DNA of 64,000 bases from an uncultured Desulfovibrio sp. (lineage in GTDB: Bacteria > Desulfobacterota > Desulfovibrionia > Desulfovibrionales > Desulfovibrionaceae): assembly GCA_900541395.1 (NCBI GenBank), contig UQJT01000003.1, positions 1 to 64,000 of the forward strand, given 5' to 3'. Both the position numbers and the translations under genes were made by a program. Below, piece after piece: positions 34,018 through 43,403 of the stretch. The notes under the pieces were generated by a model. The model was not told the DNA's origin, made no database searches, and worked only from the letters and a program-made list of their open reading frames with translations. Positions within the stretch are counted from its first letter, which is position 1. Every line of letters starts with the position of its first letter.

Positions 34018-35235
34018 TCAGGGCAGGGCTTGAGGCAGCATCCAGTCCGCCTCGCGATAGATAATATCGGCGGCGTTCGAACCGCCGGGGGCCTCTCCCA
34101 GGCCCAAGTATTCGGCCAGTTGCTTCCGCAAGGCGGTGCGTCGATCGGCGAACGGGTCCGTTCCCCCAATCGGAGTCCAGGTTTCCCCCAATGCGTCAAA
34201 ACCGGAGCTAAGCGCCGCCAGCCCAGGTAAAGGACGGGCGGCGGCTCCGCCGGTCCGCCCCTGGAGCCGGGCCAGAAAGGCGGGGGCTGCGAACGCTTCG
34301 CGGCACGAGGCGGCGCGCGGACAGGGCGCGGATTCCACACAGGGCGCGCAGGTCGGAACAGTCTGCCATACCCGGTGACCATTTCCATAAGGGCCGGTTT
34401 CGTAGGCCCAGGCCGAAGAACAGAATAGTCCTTCTACCGGCACCCCCAGGTGCGCGGCCAGATGGGCCGTGCCCGTATCGGGAGAAAGCAGCGAGTCCAG
34501 ACCGGTCAAAGCCTCGACCAACCCGGCCCAATCGGTGCGCCCCGTCAAATCGACGGCGGAGGATGCCATCGAGGCGGGCAGCGCAGCCAACAAACGCCGT
34601 GCCGCCGGACGATCGGTCGGACCGCCCAGCAACACCACGCGCGGACCGCCCAGACGCTCGAACGCGGCGTGCGCTGCGGGGGCCAGGTATTCCGGCGGCA
34701 AAGAGCGGCGGGCGTTACGCCCGGCCAGGACCACGCCCAGCCCGGCGCCCCCCGGTCGAGCCGGAGGATTCACCCGCTCGCCGGGAATCATGACCGGGGC
34801 GAGAGCGGCCCAGAAATCCACAAGATTAAGCGGGGCGGAGGCCCGCTCGCCCATCCAGCGGAAAGCCAGGCGCATCCAGTTGGAGCGCAGGACCTGGCCG
34901 GAAGCCACGGGATAGCCTCGCACCACGGCCGGGTCGAACAACGTGGCCACGGCTCGGCACAGGCCGACATGGTTAAGGGCATACACGGTGTCGAAACGTT
35001 CGGCCCGCAATCTCTCCAACACGGCGCGCCCTACGCCCAGAACTTCGGCCTCGGTGCAACCGTGGGCGGGCAGCCCGTGCACCGTGACGTCCGGGTAAAC
35101 AAGCCGGGTCACCCCTTGCAGGGAACGATCCACGCACAAATGAACCTCGCCCGACGCCATCAGAGACAGAACAAGGCGCTTGGTCTGGACGATATCCCCA
35201 AAACGGGCGAGCTGGATCACAAGTTGCTTGGGCAT
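34018..35235 (-). CDS. Glycosyltransferase family 9 (heptosyltransferase-like)
   Basis: A 405-residue GT9 protein of the WaaC/WaaF type that normally adds heptose to LPS inner core. It begins QLVIQLARFGDIVQTKRLV, the family start, and carries LLGGPTDRPAARRLLAALP and LLSPDTGTAHLAAHLGVPV in the nucleotide-binding half. A cysteine-rich stretch, CAPCVESAPCPRAASC, follows. Together with the adjacent CgeB-like gene it forms a two-gene glycan unit ahead of tilS. The acceptor cannot be named. Confidence 0.88.
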   Translation of the reverse strand: MPKQLVIQLARFGDIVQTKRLVLSLMASGEVHLCVDRSLQGVTRLVYPDVTVHGLPAHGCTEAEVLGVGRAVLERLRAERFDTVYALNHVGLCRAVATLFDPAVVRGYPVASGQVLRSNWMRLAFRWMGERASAPLNLVDFWAALAPVMIPGERVNPPARPGGAGLGVVLAGRNARRSLPPEYLAPAAHAAFERLGGPRVVLLGGPTDRPAARRLLAALPASMASSAVDLTGRTDWAGLVEALTGLDSLLSPDTGTAHLAAHLGVPVEGLFCSSAWAYETGPYGNGHRVWQTVPTCAPCVESAPCPRAASCREAFAAPAFLARLQGRTGGAAARPLPGLAALSSGFDALGETWTPIGGTDPFADRRTALRKQLAEYLGLGEAPGGSNAADIIYREADWMLPQALP

Positions 35236-35278
35236 GATGTTTCGTAGCGCGAATTGCCCCTTCCCGCAACGAATGCTT

Positions 35279-35308
35279 TTGCCTCGCCGCAGCCAGGCGC
35301 GTTATAAG
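35279..35308 (+). promoter_or_regulatory. Candidate sigma-70 promoter for sirC operon
   Basis: TTGCCT (35279-35284) and TATAAG (35303-35308) are 18 bases apart. The -10 matches consensus at five of six positions. It points toward sirC with a leader of about 95 bases. Confidence 0.5.
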
Positions 35309-35408
35309 TCCCCTTTTCCGCACAAGACTGGAGCGCTCGCAAACATCGGCGGCGGCCCGCGCGCTTTAATGGTGGACGCAGAGTCCAGGCCGGGATAAGA
35401 AAGCGGAC

Positions 35409-36098
35409 ATGCGTTATTACCCTATTTTTCTTGACTTGCGAGGCAAACGCTGCCTGGTGGTGGGCGCGGGTCGGGTGGGGCGCCGCAAAATCGCCGGGTT
35501 GCTGGAATGTGATCCGGCGGAAGTGCTGGTGCTCGACCCCGGCGTACCCTCCGCCGAAGTCCGCTCTCTGTTTGAACATCCGGCAGTGCGTCATGAACGC
35601 CGAGCCTTTGCGGCGGACGACGCCGCCGGGCGTCAACTGGCGTTCGCCGCCACCCCCGAACGGACCGTCAACGCCTTTGTAGCGGCCTGCTGCCGGGATC
35701 GGGGTGTACCGTGCAATGTGGCCGATGCTCCGGACCAAAGCGATTTTCTGGTGCCCGCTCGGGTGGAGAGCGGCTCTCTGACGTTGGCTGTGTCCACCGG
35801 CGGAGCCAGCCCTGCCCTGGCCCGAGCGTTGCGCGAAGACCTTGAAAAATGGCTGGGACGACGCTATTCTCGTTTGGTTTGCTTGCTGGATAAGTTGCGG
35901 CCCGCCATATTGGCCCTGCGCCTGGGCAGCGATGCGAACGCCGAAATGTTTCGTGCGTTGTGCGCTCTGCCCTTGCGGGAAACTCTGGCCGAAGCGTTGA
36001 ACGAGTCCGATTTCGGCCGCGCCGAAGTCCTGCTGCGCGAAATTCTGCCTTCGGTCTTGCATCCCTTCCTTGCGGAGCTGCTGCATGAATTGGATTGA
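35409..36098 (+). CDS. sirC: Precorrin-2 dehydrogenase / sirohydrochlorin synthase
   Basis: This 229-residue NAD-dependent enzyme oxidises precorrin-2 to sirohydrochlorin; it corresponds to the N-terminal half of CysG or to Met8. The start YYPIFLDLRGKRCLVVGAGRVGRRK is the diagnostic Rossmann motif, and FLVPARVESGSLTLAVSTGGASPALAR the catalytic region. Sirohydrochlorin feeds siroheme for dissimilatory sulfite reductase and, in Desulfovibrio, the alternative haem pathway. It is followed by ccsA/hemX and hemA in one operon. Confidence 0.93.
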   Translation: MRYYPIFLDLRGKRCLVVGAGRVGRRKIAGLLECDPAEVLVLDPGVPSAEVRSLFEHPAVRHERRAFAADDAAGRQLAFAATPERTVNAFVAACCRDRGVPCNVADAPDQSDFLVPARVESGSLTLAVSTGGASPALARALREDLEKWLGRRYSRLVCLLDKLRPAILALRLGSDANAEMFRALCALPLRETLAEALNESDFGRAEVLLREILPSVLHPFLAELLHELD

Positions 36099-36909
36099 AT
36101 ATTGTTCTCTGAGCGCCCTGCTGGTCTATGCCGTGGCTTCCGTGGCCGTCGTGGCCGGACTTTTGGGCCGCTCCGCCCGTGTCAAGCGTTTGGCTTTCGG
36201 GTTGACCCTGGCCGGATTCGCCCTGCACACCGTCCTTGTAATCGGCACGGTGGCGGCTCATGCCGAAAACTCCCGCCTCGACTACCTGGTTCCCTTCGCC
36301 TGGTGCCTGGTAGCCGTGGGCCTGCTGGCGAGCCGGAAACCTCGCCTGGATATCGCCCTGCTGTTTGTGGCTCCCCTTGCTTTCGCTCTCTTGTTCGTCG
36401 CGCAGGTGCTGCACACCACCAACTCCCTGCTCCCCGAAACCCTGCGCGGCCCCATTTTTCTGCTCCATTTGGCGGGAGTGTTCATCGGCGTAGGGCTGAT
36501 GGCCGTGGCGGCGGGAGCCGCCGTGATCTTTCTATGGCAAGAGCGTTCCATCAAGTCCAAGACCCCGTTGTCAGGTTTTCGCAAAGATTTGCCCGCGCTG
36601 GGCGCTTTGGATCGAATCAATGCCCTGGCCACGGCAATCGGCTTCCCCTGTTATACTCTGGGCGTGCTGTGCGGCTTCGTCTGGGGGAGCATCGTATGGA
36701 AAACGCTATTGTCCGGCGACCCCAAGGAACTGGTATCCCTGTTCATCTGGGCCGTCTACGCTCTGCTCTTCCACCAACGTCAGGCTTTGGGCTGGCGCGG
36801 CCGCAAACCCGCCATCATGGCGCTGTGCATCTTCATCGCCTCGCTTTTTTCGTTGTTTGTGGTGAATACCTTCCTCCCCACCCATCACAGTTTTGACACC
36901 TACATCTGA
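36085..36909 (+). CDS. hemX: CcsA/HemX-type membrane protein
   Basis: A 274-residue integral membrane protein with about eight hydrophobic helices, matching the cytochrome c assembly CcsA/HemX family (Pfam Cytochrom_C_asm). The typical tail AVYALLFHQRQALGWRGRKPA is present near residue 230. Located between sirC and hemA, it resembles HemX, which in Bacillus controls HemA level, or a haem-handling CcsA. The ATG at 36085 has GGAG eight bases upstream and overlaps sirC by 14 bases. Confidence 0.85.
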   Translation: MNWIEYCSLSALLVYAVASVAVVAGLLGRSARVKRLAFGLTLAGFALHTVLVIGTVAAHAENSRLDYLVPFAWCLVAVGLLASRKPRLDIALLFVAPLAFALLFVAQVLHTTNSLLPETLRGPIFLLHLAGVFIGVGLMAVAAGAAVIFLWQERSIKSKTPLSGFRKDLPALGALDRINALATAIGFPCYTLGVLCGFVWGSIVWKTLLSGDPKELVSLFIWAVYALLFHQRQALGWRGRKPAIMALCIFIASLFSLFVVNTFLPTHHSFDTYI

Positions 36910-36910
36910 C

Positions 36911-38209
36911 ATGGACCATACCATCCACCTGATCGGCCTCAACCACCGCACCGCCGCCGTGGAAATCCGCGAACGTTTTGCCCTGACGGATTTCTGTTCG
37001 CCCGAAACCTGGGCCGTGCCCTGTGGCGACGGCATCGCCGAAGCGCTTATCCTGTCCACCTGCAACCGGGTGGAAGTGCTGGTGGTAGGCAAGGGCGACG
37101 CCCCCCGTCAACGGGCTCTGGACTGCTGGAGCCGGGCGCGCGGCAAGACCCCGGACGACCTGGCGCCCTATATCTATCAGTACCGCGACGACGACGCCGT
37201 GCGCCACCTGTTTTCCGTGGCATCCAGCCTGGATTCGCTGGTCTTGGGCGAACCGCAGATTCTGGGCCAGCTAAAAACGGCCTACCGCAAGGCCGTAGAC
37301 GCCGACACCGCCGGGCTTATCGTCAACAAGCTGCTGCACAAGTCCTTTTCCGTAGCCAAACGGGTGCGCACCGAAACAGCGGTGGCTTCCAGCGCGGTTT
37401 CCATCAGTTACGCCGCCGTGGAACTGGCCAAGCGCATTTTCGACGATATGGGCAGCCATGAAGCCCTGCTCATCGGCGCGGGCGAAATGGCCGAACTGGC
37501 CGCCATGCACCTCATGCAAGCAGGCATCCGTCGTATCAGGGTGGCCAACCGCACTATGAGCCGGGCACAGGAATTGGCCGATCGCATAGGCGGCGAAGCC
37601 GTTCCTTTTGACCGTCTGTTCGATTACCTGGTGGACGCCGACATCGTCATCAGCTCCACAGGAGCGCCGGACGCCATAATCCGCGCCGCGGACATGCGCG
37701 ACGTGCTGCGTCGCCGCAAACACAGACCCATGTTTCTTATCGATATCGCCATGCCTCGCGATATCGACCCCGATGTCAACAATCTTGACAATATCTACCT
37801 GTACGATATCGACGATCTTAAAGAGGTGGTGGAAGAAAACCTGGCCCAACGTCGGGGAGAAGCAGAAAAAGCCAAAGCCATCGTAAATGCGGAAGTCGAA
37901 GCCTTCTCCGCTTGGGTGCGCTCGCTGGCTCTCCAACCCACCATAGTGGACCTGGTGCGCAGGGGTGAAGACATCATGCGGGAAGAACTGGCCCTTACTT
38001 TCAAGCGATTAGGCCCCGTGGACGATTCCACGCGCAAGGCGTTGGAAGTTATGGCCGATTCGCTGGTGCGCCGATTCAACCACGCCCCGTTGACTTTTTT
38101 ACGCAACGGCTTCCACGAGGGCGAAGGAAGCGGCCACGCCATGCAGACCATTGATACCATTCGGCGCGTCTTCCAACTGGACGATGGAGGGCGTCGGCAT
38201 GAACACTGA
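36911..38209 (+). CDS. hemA: Glutamyl-tRNA reductase
   Basis: HemA reduces glutamyl-tRNA to glutamate-1-semialdehyde, starting tetrapyrrole synthesis by the C5 route. The 432-residue protein shows LIGLNHRTAAVEIRE at the start, the catalytic cysteine in LSTCNRVEVLVV, ASSLDSLVLGEPQILGQLK, a Rossmann part with IGAGEMAELAAMHL, and the C-terminal dimerisation helix. It is one base after the hemX stop, so translation is coupled. A terminator follows after 71 bases. Confidence 0.96.
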   Translation: MDHTIHLIGLNHRTAAVEIRERFALTDFCSPETWAVPCGDGIAEALILSTCNRVEVLVVGKGDAPRQRALDCWSRARGKTPDDLAPYIYQYRDDDAVRHLFSVASSLDSLVLGEPQILGQLKTAYRKAVDADTAGLIVNKLLHKSFSVAKRVRTETAVASSAVSISYAAVELAKRIFDDMGSHEALLIGAGEMAELAAMHLMQAGIRRIRVANRTMSRAQELADRIGGEAVPFDRLFDYLVDADIVISSTGAPDAIIRAADMRDVLRRRKHRPMFLIDIAMPRDIDPDVNNLDNIYLYDIDDLKEVVEENLAQRRGEAEKAKAIVNAEVEAFSAWVRSLALQPTIVDLVRRGEDIMREELALTFKRLGPVDDSTRKALEVMADSLVRRFNHAPLTFLRNGFHEGEGSGHAMQTIDTIRRVFQLDDGGRRHEH

Positions 38210-38280
38210 GTTTCAATCTGAAGTCCGCCGAGACACGATGCGCCCCCACGCACCCTATCTCTTCAGAATTTCATAATGCG

Positions 38281-38309
38281 AAAGGCCGCTTCTTTATAAG
38301 CGGCCTTTT
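38281..38309 (+). terminator. hemA operon terminator
   Basis: AAAGGCCGCTT (38281-38291) pairs with AAGCGGCCTTT (38298-38308) and is followed by TTTC. It may also act on the leftward gene at 38373. Confidence 0.85.
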
Positions 38310-38372
38310 CACTTGGGGATCATCCCGCGCGCGACGGGAGCATAATCGACAACGGCAAAGCCGACAGGGATG

Positions 38373-38690
38373 CTATTCGTCGTCCTCTTCCTGAAGAGCG
38401 TCGTGCACGGCGTCGGTAAAAATTTCAAACGCCACCCGCTCGATGGCCGTATCCGGCTCGTAGGCCAGGACCTCTTCGGGCAGTTCCTCGTACTCGTTGC
38501 AATATTCGTCGAAACGGTTGGTATATTCGCCAATCAACCGCGCCACTTCGGCCACCACGGGATCGGAAGGCGTCAGATCGGCGCCTTCGTCCTCCTCGCC
38601 TTCAAATTGGGCCTCATAGGCGTCCAGCGCTTTGACGATTTCCTCTTCCGACAGAGCCACAAACTCGGGGTTGGGTTTTACATTTTTCAT
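38373..38690 (-). CDS. Acidic hypothetical protein
   Basis: I do not recognise this 105-residue protein. It is strongly acidic, with EEE, EDE and EEDDE runs, contains no cysteines apart from one in the middle, and has no signal or membrane segment; it is predicted helical. A weak AGGG precedes the ATG at 38690. It lies downstream of dsbD on the same strand, separated by 67 bases that contain a GGGCCGC/GCGGCCC hairpin (38713-38733). Confidence 0.65.
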   Translation of the reverse strand: MKNVKPNPEFVALSEEEIVKALDAYEAQFEGEEDEGADLTPSDPVVAEVARLIGEYTNRFDEYCNEYEELPEEVLAYEPDTAIERVAFEIFTDAVHDALQEEDDE

Positions 38691-38757
38691 GGAAGAACCC
38701 TATCCGGCGACCGGGCCGCTGTCAATGCGGCCCATCGCCTTCACAAGACAGACACAT

Positions 38758-40689
38758 TCAGGGGCGAAGAGCCTGCCGCACAGCCTCTTCCATTTGACCA
38801 GCGGTGTAGATGTCGCGCAGCACTACCGGCTTTCCCCAGGCGTCGCCTTCCGGAAATACAGCCAGGAGGGGGATACTGGCGCTGTCCAGCGCGCGCAGCA
38901 AAGCCTGGGCCTGGGCATCGTTGCGGGTCAGGTCCACACGCACCAGAGTCACATCGTATCGCTCCACCAGAGATTTCAGGTTGTCCGCCGTAAGCGTAGT
39001 GCGTTCCAACACCTTGCAGGTGGGGCACCAATCCGCGGTAAATTCCACCAGCAACGGCTTTTTTCCCAGCATGGAGCGAAACGTATCCGGCCGGAAAGGC
39101 TGCCACGTCACGCCAGGCGCGGCCGGAGCAAAACTGAGGTACATGCTGAACCCTACGGCCGCCAATCCTCCCGCCCCGATCAGAAGGCGACGCAGCAAAG
39201 TGCCGCGCAGGCTGCCCCATCGCCCCCATACCCAGGCCGCCGCAGCCGCTACCAGAAGCACGGCCAAAGCGGGAACCTGCATGGACGCGGGCAGAATGGA
39301 CAACAGATAAAGCGCCGTTCCCATCAGGAAAAAGCCCAGAACGCGCTCGAAGGTCAGCATCCAGTTCCCGGGGCGGGGCAGTGCGTTGGCCAGCGAAGGT
39401 TTCCAGGCCATAAGCAAATACGGCAGGGCCATACCCAGGCCGGTGGCCAGAAAAACGGTCATCAACACCGGCAAGGACTGCATGAGACTCCAACCAAGAA
39501 CGCCCCCCAACAGAGGGCCGCTGCACGGCGTGGCCAGCAAGGTAGCCAAAAGGCCCGTTGAATAAGCATTGAGACGCGGATTGGCATGAGAGCCGCCCAC
39601 GCGCAGATCCAGCACCGGCAGATGAAACACGTCGAACATGGACAGACCGAGGGCGAACACCAGGAGCAGCATGACGAATACCACGGCGCTGTTCTGGAAT
39701 AATTGTCCCCAGGCCATGCCCGCCAGCCCGAACAACAGGGCCAGGGCCGCAAACCAAGTCAGAATGCCCGCCGAAAACAGAATATTATGTTCCCTGAACG
39801 CCCGCTTCCGTTCTTTCTCTTCGCCTTCCGCCGCGAGCAAGGTGGATATTTTGAGCGTCAGCACCGGCAGTACGCAGGGCATGACATTAAGAATAAGCCC
39901 GGCCAGCAGCCCGAACAGCAGGGCCTTGCCCAGTCCCTGCACCTCCAGTGAGGCCTGGAGGGGGCGCGGGTCAAAGTTCCAACTATCATCCGTTCCGACC
40001 GAAATAAGGGATTCGCCATCCGACATGGTCGCAATCGGCGCGAATGGCTGACCGGCATTCAAGTTTTCTTTCGCCGCCCCTGAAGAAAAAGCGACGGAAG
40101 ACGCCTTTTCAGTCGGGGTGGTCATGGCTCCCGCTTCATCGGAACGGGCGCGGAACAAATCGTTCAGCCATACCGGTCGCTCCGTTGAAGAGGCGGGCGC
40201 GGACTCCGGCGGAACGCCCAAGGGCACGGTCGTCGTTACGGGAAAGCAGTTCTGCGAGGAACAGGCCAGCATGGAAACCGAGGCTTCCACATTCGCCGGG
40301 GTCGGATCCTGCGCGAACACTAAAAACACGGGCGTCGGCCCGTCGTAAACCCGGACCGTCATATCCGGTTCGAATACGTCGGCCTGAGGAACGCCCGGCA
40401 GATAGCGGACATCCGCGCCGGGAGCCTCTATTCTGGTAGGCATGGCTCCATCGCCGGGGTCATGGGCATAAGTGTGGTATCCTTCTTTAGGAAGCAACCA
40501 CAACACTGCCACGGTAGCGGCGTCGACAGGCGGAGTCAGAGCCTTCCCCTCCTGGTCCGTCAAGCGCATCCACTCCACCCGAAACTCGTATGGAAGTTCC
40601 GCTGCGGAGGCGGTCTGAAAAGACATGCCGGCCAACGCACACCAAACGCTCAAAATAAAAAAAATATTCCAACGCATAAGATGTTTCAT
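38758..40689 (-). CDS. dsbD: Thiol:disulfide interchange protein DsbD
   Basis: DsbD carries electrons from cytosolic thioredoxin across the inner membrane to periplasmic substrates. The 643-residue protein has a signal peptide, an N-terminal domain with paired cysteines (ACSSQNCFPV), a central eight-helix CcdA-like domain with cysteines in MPCVLPVL and ATPCSGPL, and a C-terminal thioredoxin-like domain with WCPTCK. A charged 40-residue linker joins the first two domains. It starts just upstream of the tRNA-Lys region, leftward. The ribosome site is weak. Confidence 0.93.
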   Translation of the reverse strand: MKHLMRWNIFFILSVWCALAGMSFQTASAAELPYEFRVEWMRLTDQEGKALTPPVDAATVAVLWLLPKEGYHTYAHDPGDGAMPTRIEAPGADVRYLPGVPQADVFEPDMTVRVYDGPTPVFLVFAQDPTPANVEASVSMLACSSQNCFPVTTTVPLGVPPESAPASSTERPVWLNDLFRARSDEAGAMTTPTEKASSVAFSSGAAKENLNAGQPFAPIATMSDGESLISVGTDDSWNFDPRPLQASLEVQGLGKALLFGLLAGLILNVMPCVLPVLTLKISTLLAAEGEEKERKRAFREHNILFSAGILTWFAALALLFGLAGMAWGQLFQNSAVVFVMLLLVFALGLSMFDVFHLPVLDLRVGGSHANPRLNAYSTGLLATLLATPCSGPLLGGVLGWSLMQSLPVLMTVFLATGLGMALPYLLMAWKPSLANALPRPGNWMLTFERVLGFFLMGTALYLLSILPASMQVPALAVLLVAAAAAWVWGRWGSLRGTLLRRLLIGAGGLAAVGFSMYLSFAPAAPGVTWQPFRPDTFRSMLGKKPLLVEFTADWCPTCKVLERTTLTADNLKSLVERYDVTLVRVDLTRNDAQAQALLRALDSASIPLLAVFPEGDAWGKPVVLRDIYTAGQMEEAVRQALRP

Positions 40690-40732
40690 GAGAAAATTTT
40701 AGGCGTTTTTTCCGACAAAGGCAAAAAAAATC

Positions 40733-40761
40733 TTGACGGAGGCTGACGTCCGCGCTAAACA
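40733..40761 (+). promoter_or_regulatory. tRNA-Lys promoter candidate
   Basis: TTGACG (40733-40738) and TAAACA (40756-40761) are separated by 17 bases, with the expected start about 14 bases before the tRNA. Confidence 0.5.
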
Positions 40762-40781
40762 CATCTTCGCGCTGACGCACT

Positions 40782-40857
<76 letters not shown>

Positions 40858-40867
40858 GAAAGAAATC

Positions 40868-40900
40868 AAGGACTTGGATTTTACTCCAAGTCCTTTTTTC
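40868..40900 (+). terminator. tRNA-Lys terminator
   Basis: AAGGACTTGGA (40868-40878) pairs with TCCAAGTCCTT (40885-40895) followed by TTTTC. Confidence 0.88.
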
Positions 40901-41016
40901 TTTGAAAATCCGACTCCAAACCCTATTTTTCAATTAAATACCAAAAAGAGACCTCTTGCATCTATGCTACTCCTTTAGAGTGCGTCATTCGTGAGAATGT
41001 AGGATGGCGTGACGAG

Positions 41017-41223
41017 CTAGTAAGGTGATTTTCCTTCCTGAACATAACGCAACCCCATAGAAAATCTTTTTCTACAAAAGGGACACTCATTAGCGGCCAG
41101 GTTGCTGATATGTGGATACCCTCCTCTGCCTTGTTTGACGCAGGGGTCACAAAATCTTTTATGGCAATCGCGACATTCTTTTATTAATCCAGTCTTGCAA
41201 ATGGGACACTTATCATTTGCCAT
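41017..41223 (-). CDS. Small zinc-ribbon protein
   Basis: A 68-residue protein with four CxxC-type knuckles in order: CPIC, CRDC, CDPC and CPFC, spaced so as to bind two zinc ions. The rest is basic and ends RYVQEGKSPY. A near-perfect AAGGAGG lies 6 bases before the ATG, which makes translation likely despite the small size. The surrounding DNA is AT-rich compared with the flanking genes. Function unknown; similar small double-zinc proteins act in nucleic-acid or protein binding. It is separated from both neighbours by more than 150 bases. Confidence 0.78.
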   Translation of the reverse strand: MANDKCPICKTGLIKECRDCHKRFCDPCVKQGRGGYPHISNLAANECPFCRKRFSMGLRYVQEGKSPY

Positions 41224-41521
41224 TGAAACCTCCTTAAGGGGTCGCTCTTTACCGTATCACTGCCCCAAATATCCTAATAGATAGTTTTCTGTTGAGCATT
41301 ACCCCTTCCATCATCTGATGGAGGTCTTTCACCCTCTCCCCTCTGTCCTGTTTATAGTCGATGGGTAGGAGTGAAAGAAACGGCCCCCCCAAACATCAGC
41401 TGGCTTGGGTAAATTCATAATCAGAATATTCTTTTCCTGGGGGAAGCATCCCGGGCACATTGCCTCCCCCGGGCAAAACGCTTACCATGACGAGGCTTTC
41501 CCCACCAGCCCCGGCGGCCCC
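41224..41521. other. Non-coding gap before the NifA-like gene
   Basis: This gap holds the divergent starts of the zinc-ribbon gene and the regulator. I see a short CCATCA/TGATGG hairpin (41318-41331 region) and a CCCGGG repeat pair in the last 80 bases, but no promoter that I can defend. Confidence 0.5.
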
Positions 41522-43168
41522 ATGAAGATATCCTCTCCGCGCCGTCCCGCCGCATCCGGGACGGATCAGAACGATGCCCTGCCCAGCCTGCGCAATGGCG
41601 TACGCGACGATGTGCGCGAGCTGCGCCTGCTGTTCGAACTGAGCCAGCTTCTCGACGGTGCGGCCCATATCGGCGAAACCCTGGACGGCGCGCTGTGCCT
41701 CATGGCCCGGCATATGGCCATGATGCGGGGCTCCATCTCTCTGGTTTCCCCCGGGGACGGGAGCATCCATATTGAAAGCTCCTACGGACTCAATGCCGCG
41801 GAACAGGCGCGCGGACACTATGCGGCGGGAGAAGGCGTCACCGGCACGGTTATCCGTACCGGACGCCCCATGGTCATTTCCAACGTGTCGGACGAGCCGC
41901 TCTTCCTCAACCGCACTAGGTCCCGCAATCTGCGCAAGGATGCCGTTTCCTTCATCTGCGTGCCCATCCGGGCCGACGATCAGGCCATCGGCGCCCTGTC
42001 CGTGGATCGGCTTTTTGCCGACACCTCCACTCTGGAGGAAGACGCCCGCCTGCTGACCATCATCGCATCCATGCTGGCCCGCGCGGCCAGAGTCCGCCAG
42101 AGCTGTCTCCCGGAGCGGAATGTGAACCGAGCCGCCAGAGGGCATGACAGGGGCAGAGTAAGCCTCCGCTCTCCCTTTTTCGTGGGTTCATGCGAGGCCA
42201 TGCAGCAGGTCTACGCCCGCATCGATCAGGTGGCCCGCTCTTCCGCCACGGTGCTGCTGCGGGGGGAAAGCGGAACGGGCAAGGAGCTTGCCGCGCTGGC
42301 CATCCACGCGGCAAGCCCGCGTGCGAACAGACCCTTCATCACCCTGAACTGCGCGGCCCTGCCCGAAACGCTGGTGGAAAACGAGCTGTTCGGCCACGAG
42401 CGCGGCGCGTTCACGGGAGCGCAGGGCCTGTACCGGGGCCGCTTTGAACAGGCGGATGGCGGCACGCTGTTTCTGGATGAAGTGGGAGATCTGCCCCCGC
42501 TTACCCAGGCCAAACTGCTGCGCGTCATTCAGGAGCGCAGCTATGAACGGCTGGGCGGCGCGGAAACCCGCCGCGCCGACGTGCGCCTGATCACCGCCAC
42601 CAACCGGCCGCTGGAAGATATGGTACATCAGGGAACATTCCGGGGCGACCTCTACTATCGCCTGAACGTCTTTCCCATCGAACTGCCCCCGCTCCGCGAG
42701 CGCAGCGGGGACATCGCCCTGCTGGCGGCTCACTTCATGAAAAAGTTCGCGGCGGCGGGAGGGCGGACGGAAATGAACCTTTCCCTCAGCGCGGCAGACA
42801 TGCTCCAGCGCTACGAATGGCCCGGCAATATCCGCGAACTGGAAAACATTATGGAGCGGGCCGTGTTGCTGGCCGGAGAGGAAGGCGTCATTCTGCCCCA
42901 GCATCTGCCCCCGGAACTGCACAGCAAGGGCTGCCCGGTTTCCGCTCCCGGAGTGCGGCGGGCGCAGGGCCATGCCGTCGGTCCGCTTCAGCCCCGTCTG
43001 GATGAACTGGAAAAGGGCTGTATCCTTGAGGCGCTGCGCTGTCATGAGGGTAATATGGGCAGGGCCGCCCGCGAACTGGGGCTGACCGATCGCATCATGG
43101 CCCTGCGCATGAAGAAGTACGGCATTACCTACAAGGAATTCCGCCGGAAACGGACCCGGCCTGAATAA
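41522..43168 (+). CDS. NifA-like sigma-54-dependent activator
   Basis: A 548-residue enhancer-binding protein. Residues about 35-190 form a GAF domain; the AAA+ domain starts at [11 protein letters not shown] (about 220) with Walker A GESGTGKE, the sigma-54-contacting loop GAFTGA and Walker [15 protein letters not shown], plus the arginine finger in [11 protein letters not shown]; a Fis-type helix-turn-helix ends the protein. There is no response-regulator receiver domain, so activity is likely set by the GAF ligand rather than phosphorylation. It lies directly upstream of a -24/-12 promoter and glnN, its probable target. The ATG at 41522 has no clear ribosome site; the only upstream in-frame alternative is TTG. 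Confidence 0.88.
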   Translation: MKISSPRRPAASGTDQNDALPSLRNGVRDDVRELRLLFELSQLLDGAAHIGETLDGALCLMARHMAMMRGSISLVSPGDGSIHIESSYGLNAAEQARGHYAAGEGVTGTVIRTGRPMVISNVSDEPLFLNRTRSRNLRKDAVSFICVPIRADDQAIGALSVDRLFADTSTLEEDARLLTIIASMLARAARVRQSCLPERNVNRAARGHDRGRVSLRSPFFVGSCEAMQQVYARIDQVARSSATVLLRGESGTGKELAALAIHAASPRANRPFITLNCAALPETLVENELFGHERGAFTGAQGLYRGRFEQADGGTLFLDEVGDLPPLTQAKLLRVIQERSYERLGGAETRRADVRLITATNRPLEDMVHQGTFRGDLYYRLNVFPIELPPLRERSGDIALLAAHFMKKFAAAGGRTEMNLSLSAADMLQRYEWPGNIRELENIMERAVLLAGEEGVILPQHLPPELHSKGCPVSAPGVRRAQGHAVGPLQPRLDELEKGCILEALRCHEGNMGRAARELGLTDRIMALRMKKYGITYKEFRRKRTRPE

Positions 43169-43171
43169 AAT

Positions 43172-43185
43172 CAACTTTTTTGTAG
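43172..43185 (+). promoter_or_regulatory. Putative activator box 1
   Basis: CAAC-TTTTTT-GTAG, followed by AAA. It starts four bases after the regulator's stop codon. Confidence 0.45.
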
Positions 43186-43211
43186 AAAATGCTGTTACCT
43201 GACATCTTTTT

Positions 43212-43225
43212 CAACAAAAATGTAG
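43212..43225 (+). promoter_or_regulatory. Putative activator box 2
   Basis: CAAC-AAAAAT-GTAG, followed by ATT; exactly 40 bases downstream of box 1. Confidence 0.45.
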
Positions 43226-43284
43226 ATTGCTGACTTTCCCTTTTGTCTTGCCGAATCCCGGCCTCTCGGCATACTCCTTTTCCA

Positions 43285-43310
43285 TAGAATCTACACAAGT
43301 GTAGATTCTA
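43285..43310 (+). promoter_or_regulatory. Putative activator box 3, 12-bp perfect palindrome
   Basis: CTAC-ACAAGT-GTAG at 43291-43304 sits in a perfect 12-bp inverted repeat (43285-43296/43299-43310) with a 2-base centre. It is followed by TTTTTGTTT, so it could instead be a Rho-independent terminator for the regulator gene; both readings are possible. Confidence 0.5.
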
Positions 43311-43403
43311 TTTTTGTTTCACATCTGTGCCCCTCCGCAAAAAATAACTATACTCTCTTGAAATAAAATATTTTTTATTTTAACACAAACACTCTTGTCC
43401 GTC

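Noticed and set aside
41405-41521. N-terminal extension of the NifA-like regulator from a TTG
   Set aside because: No ribosome site, and the extra residues do not look like part of a GAF regulator.
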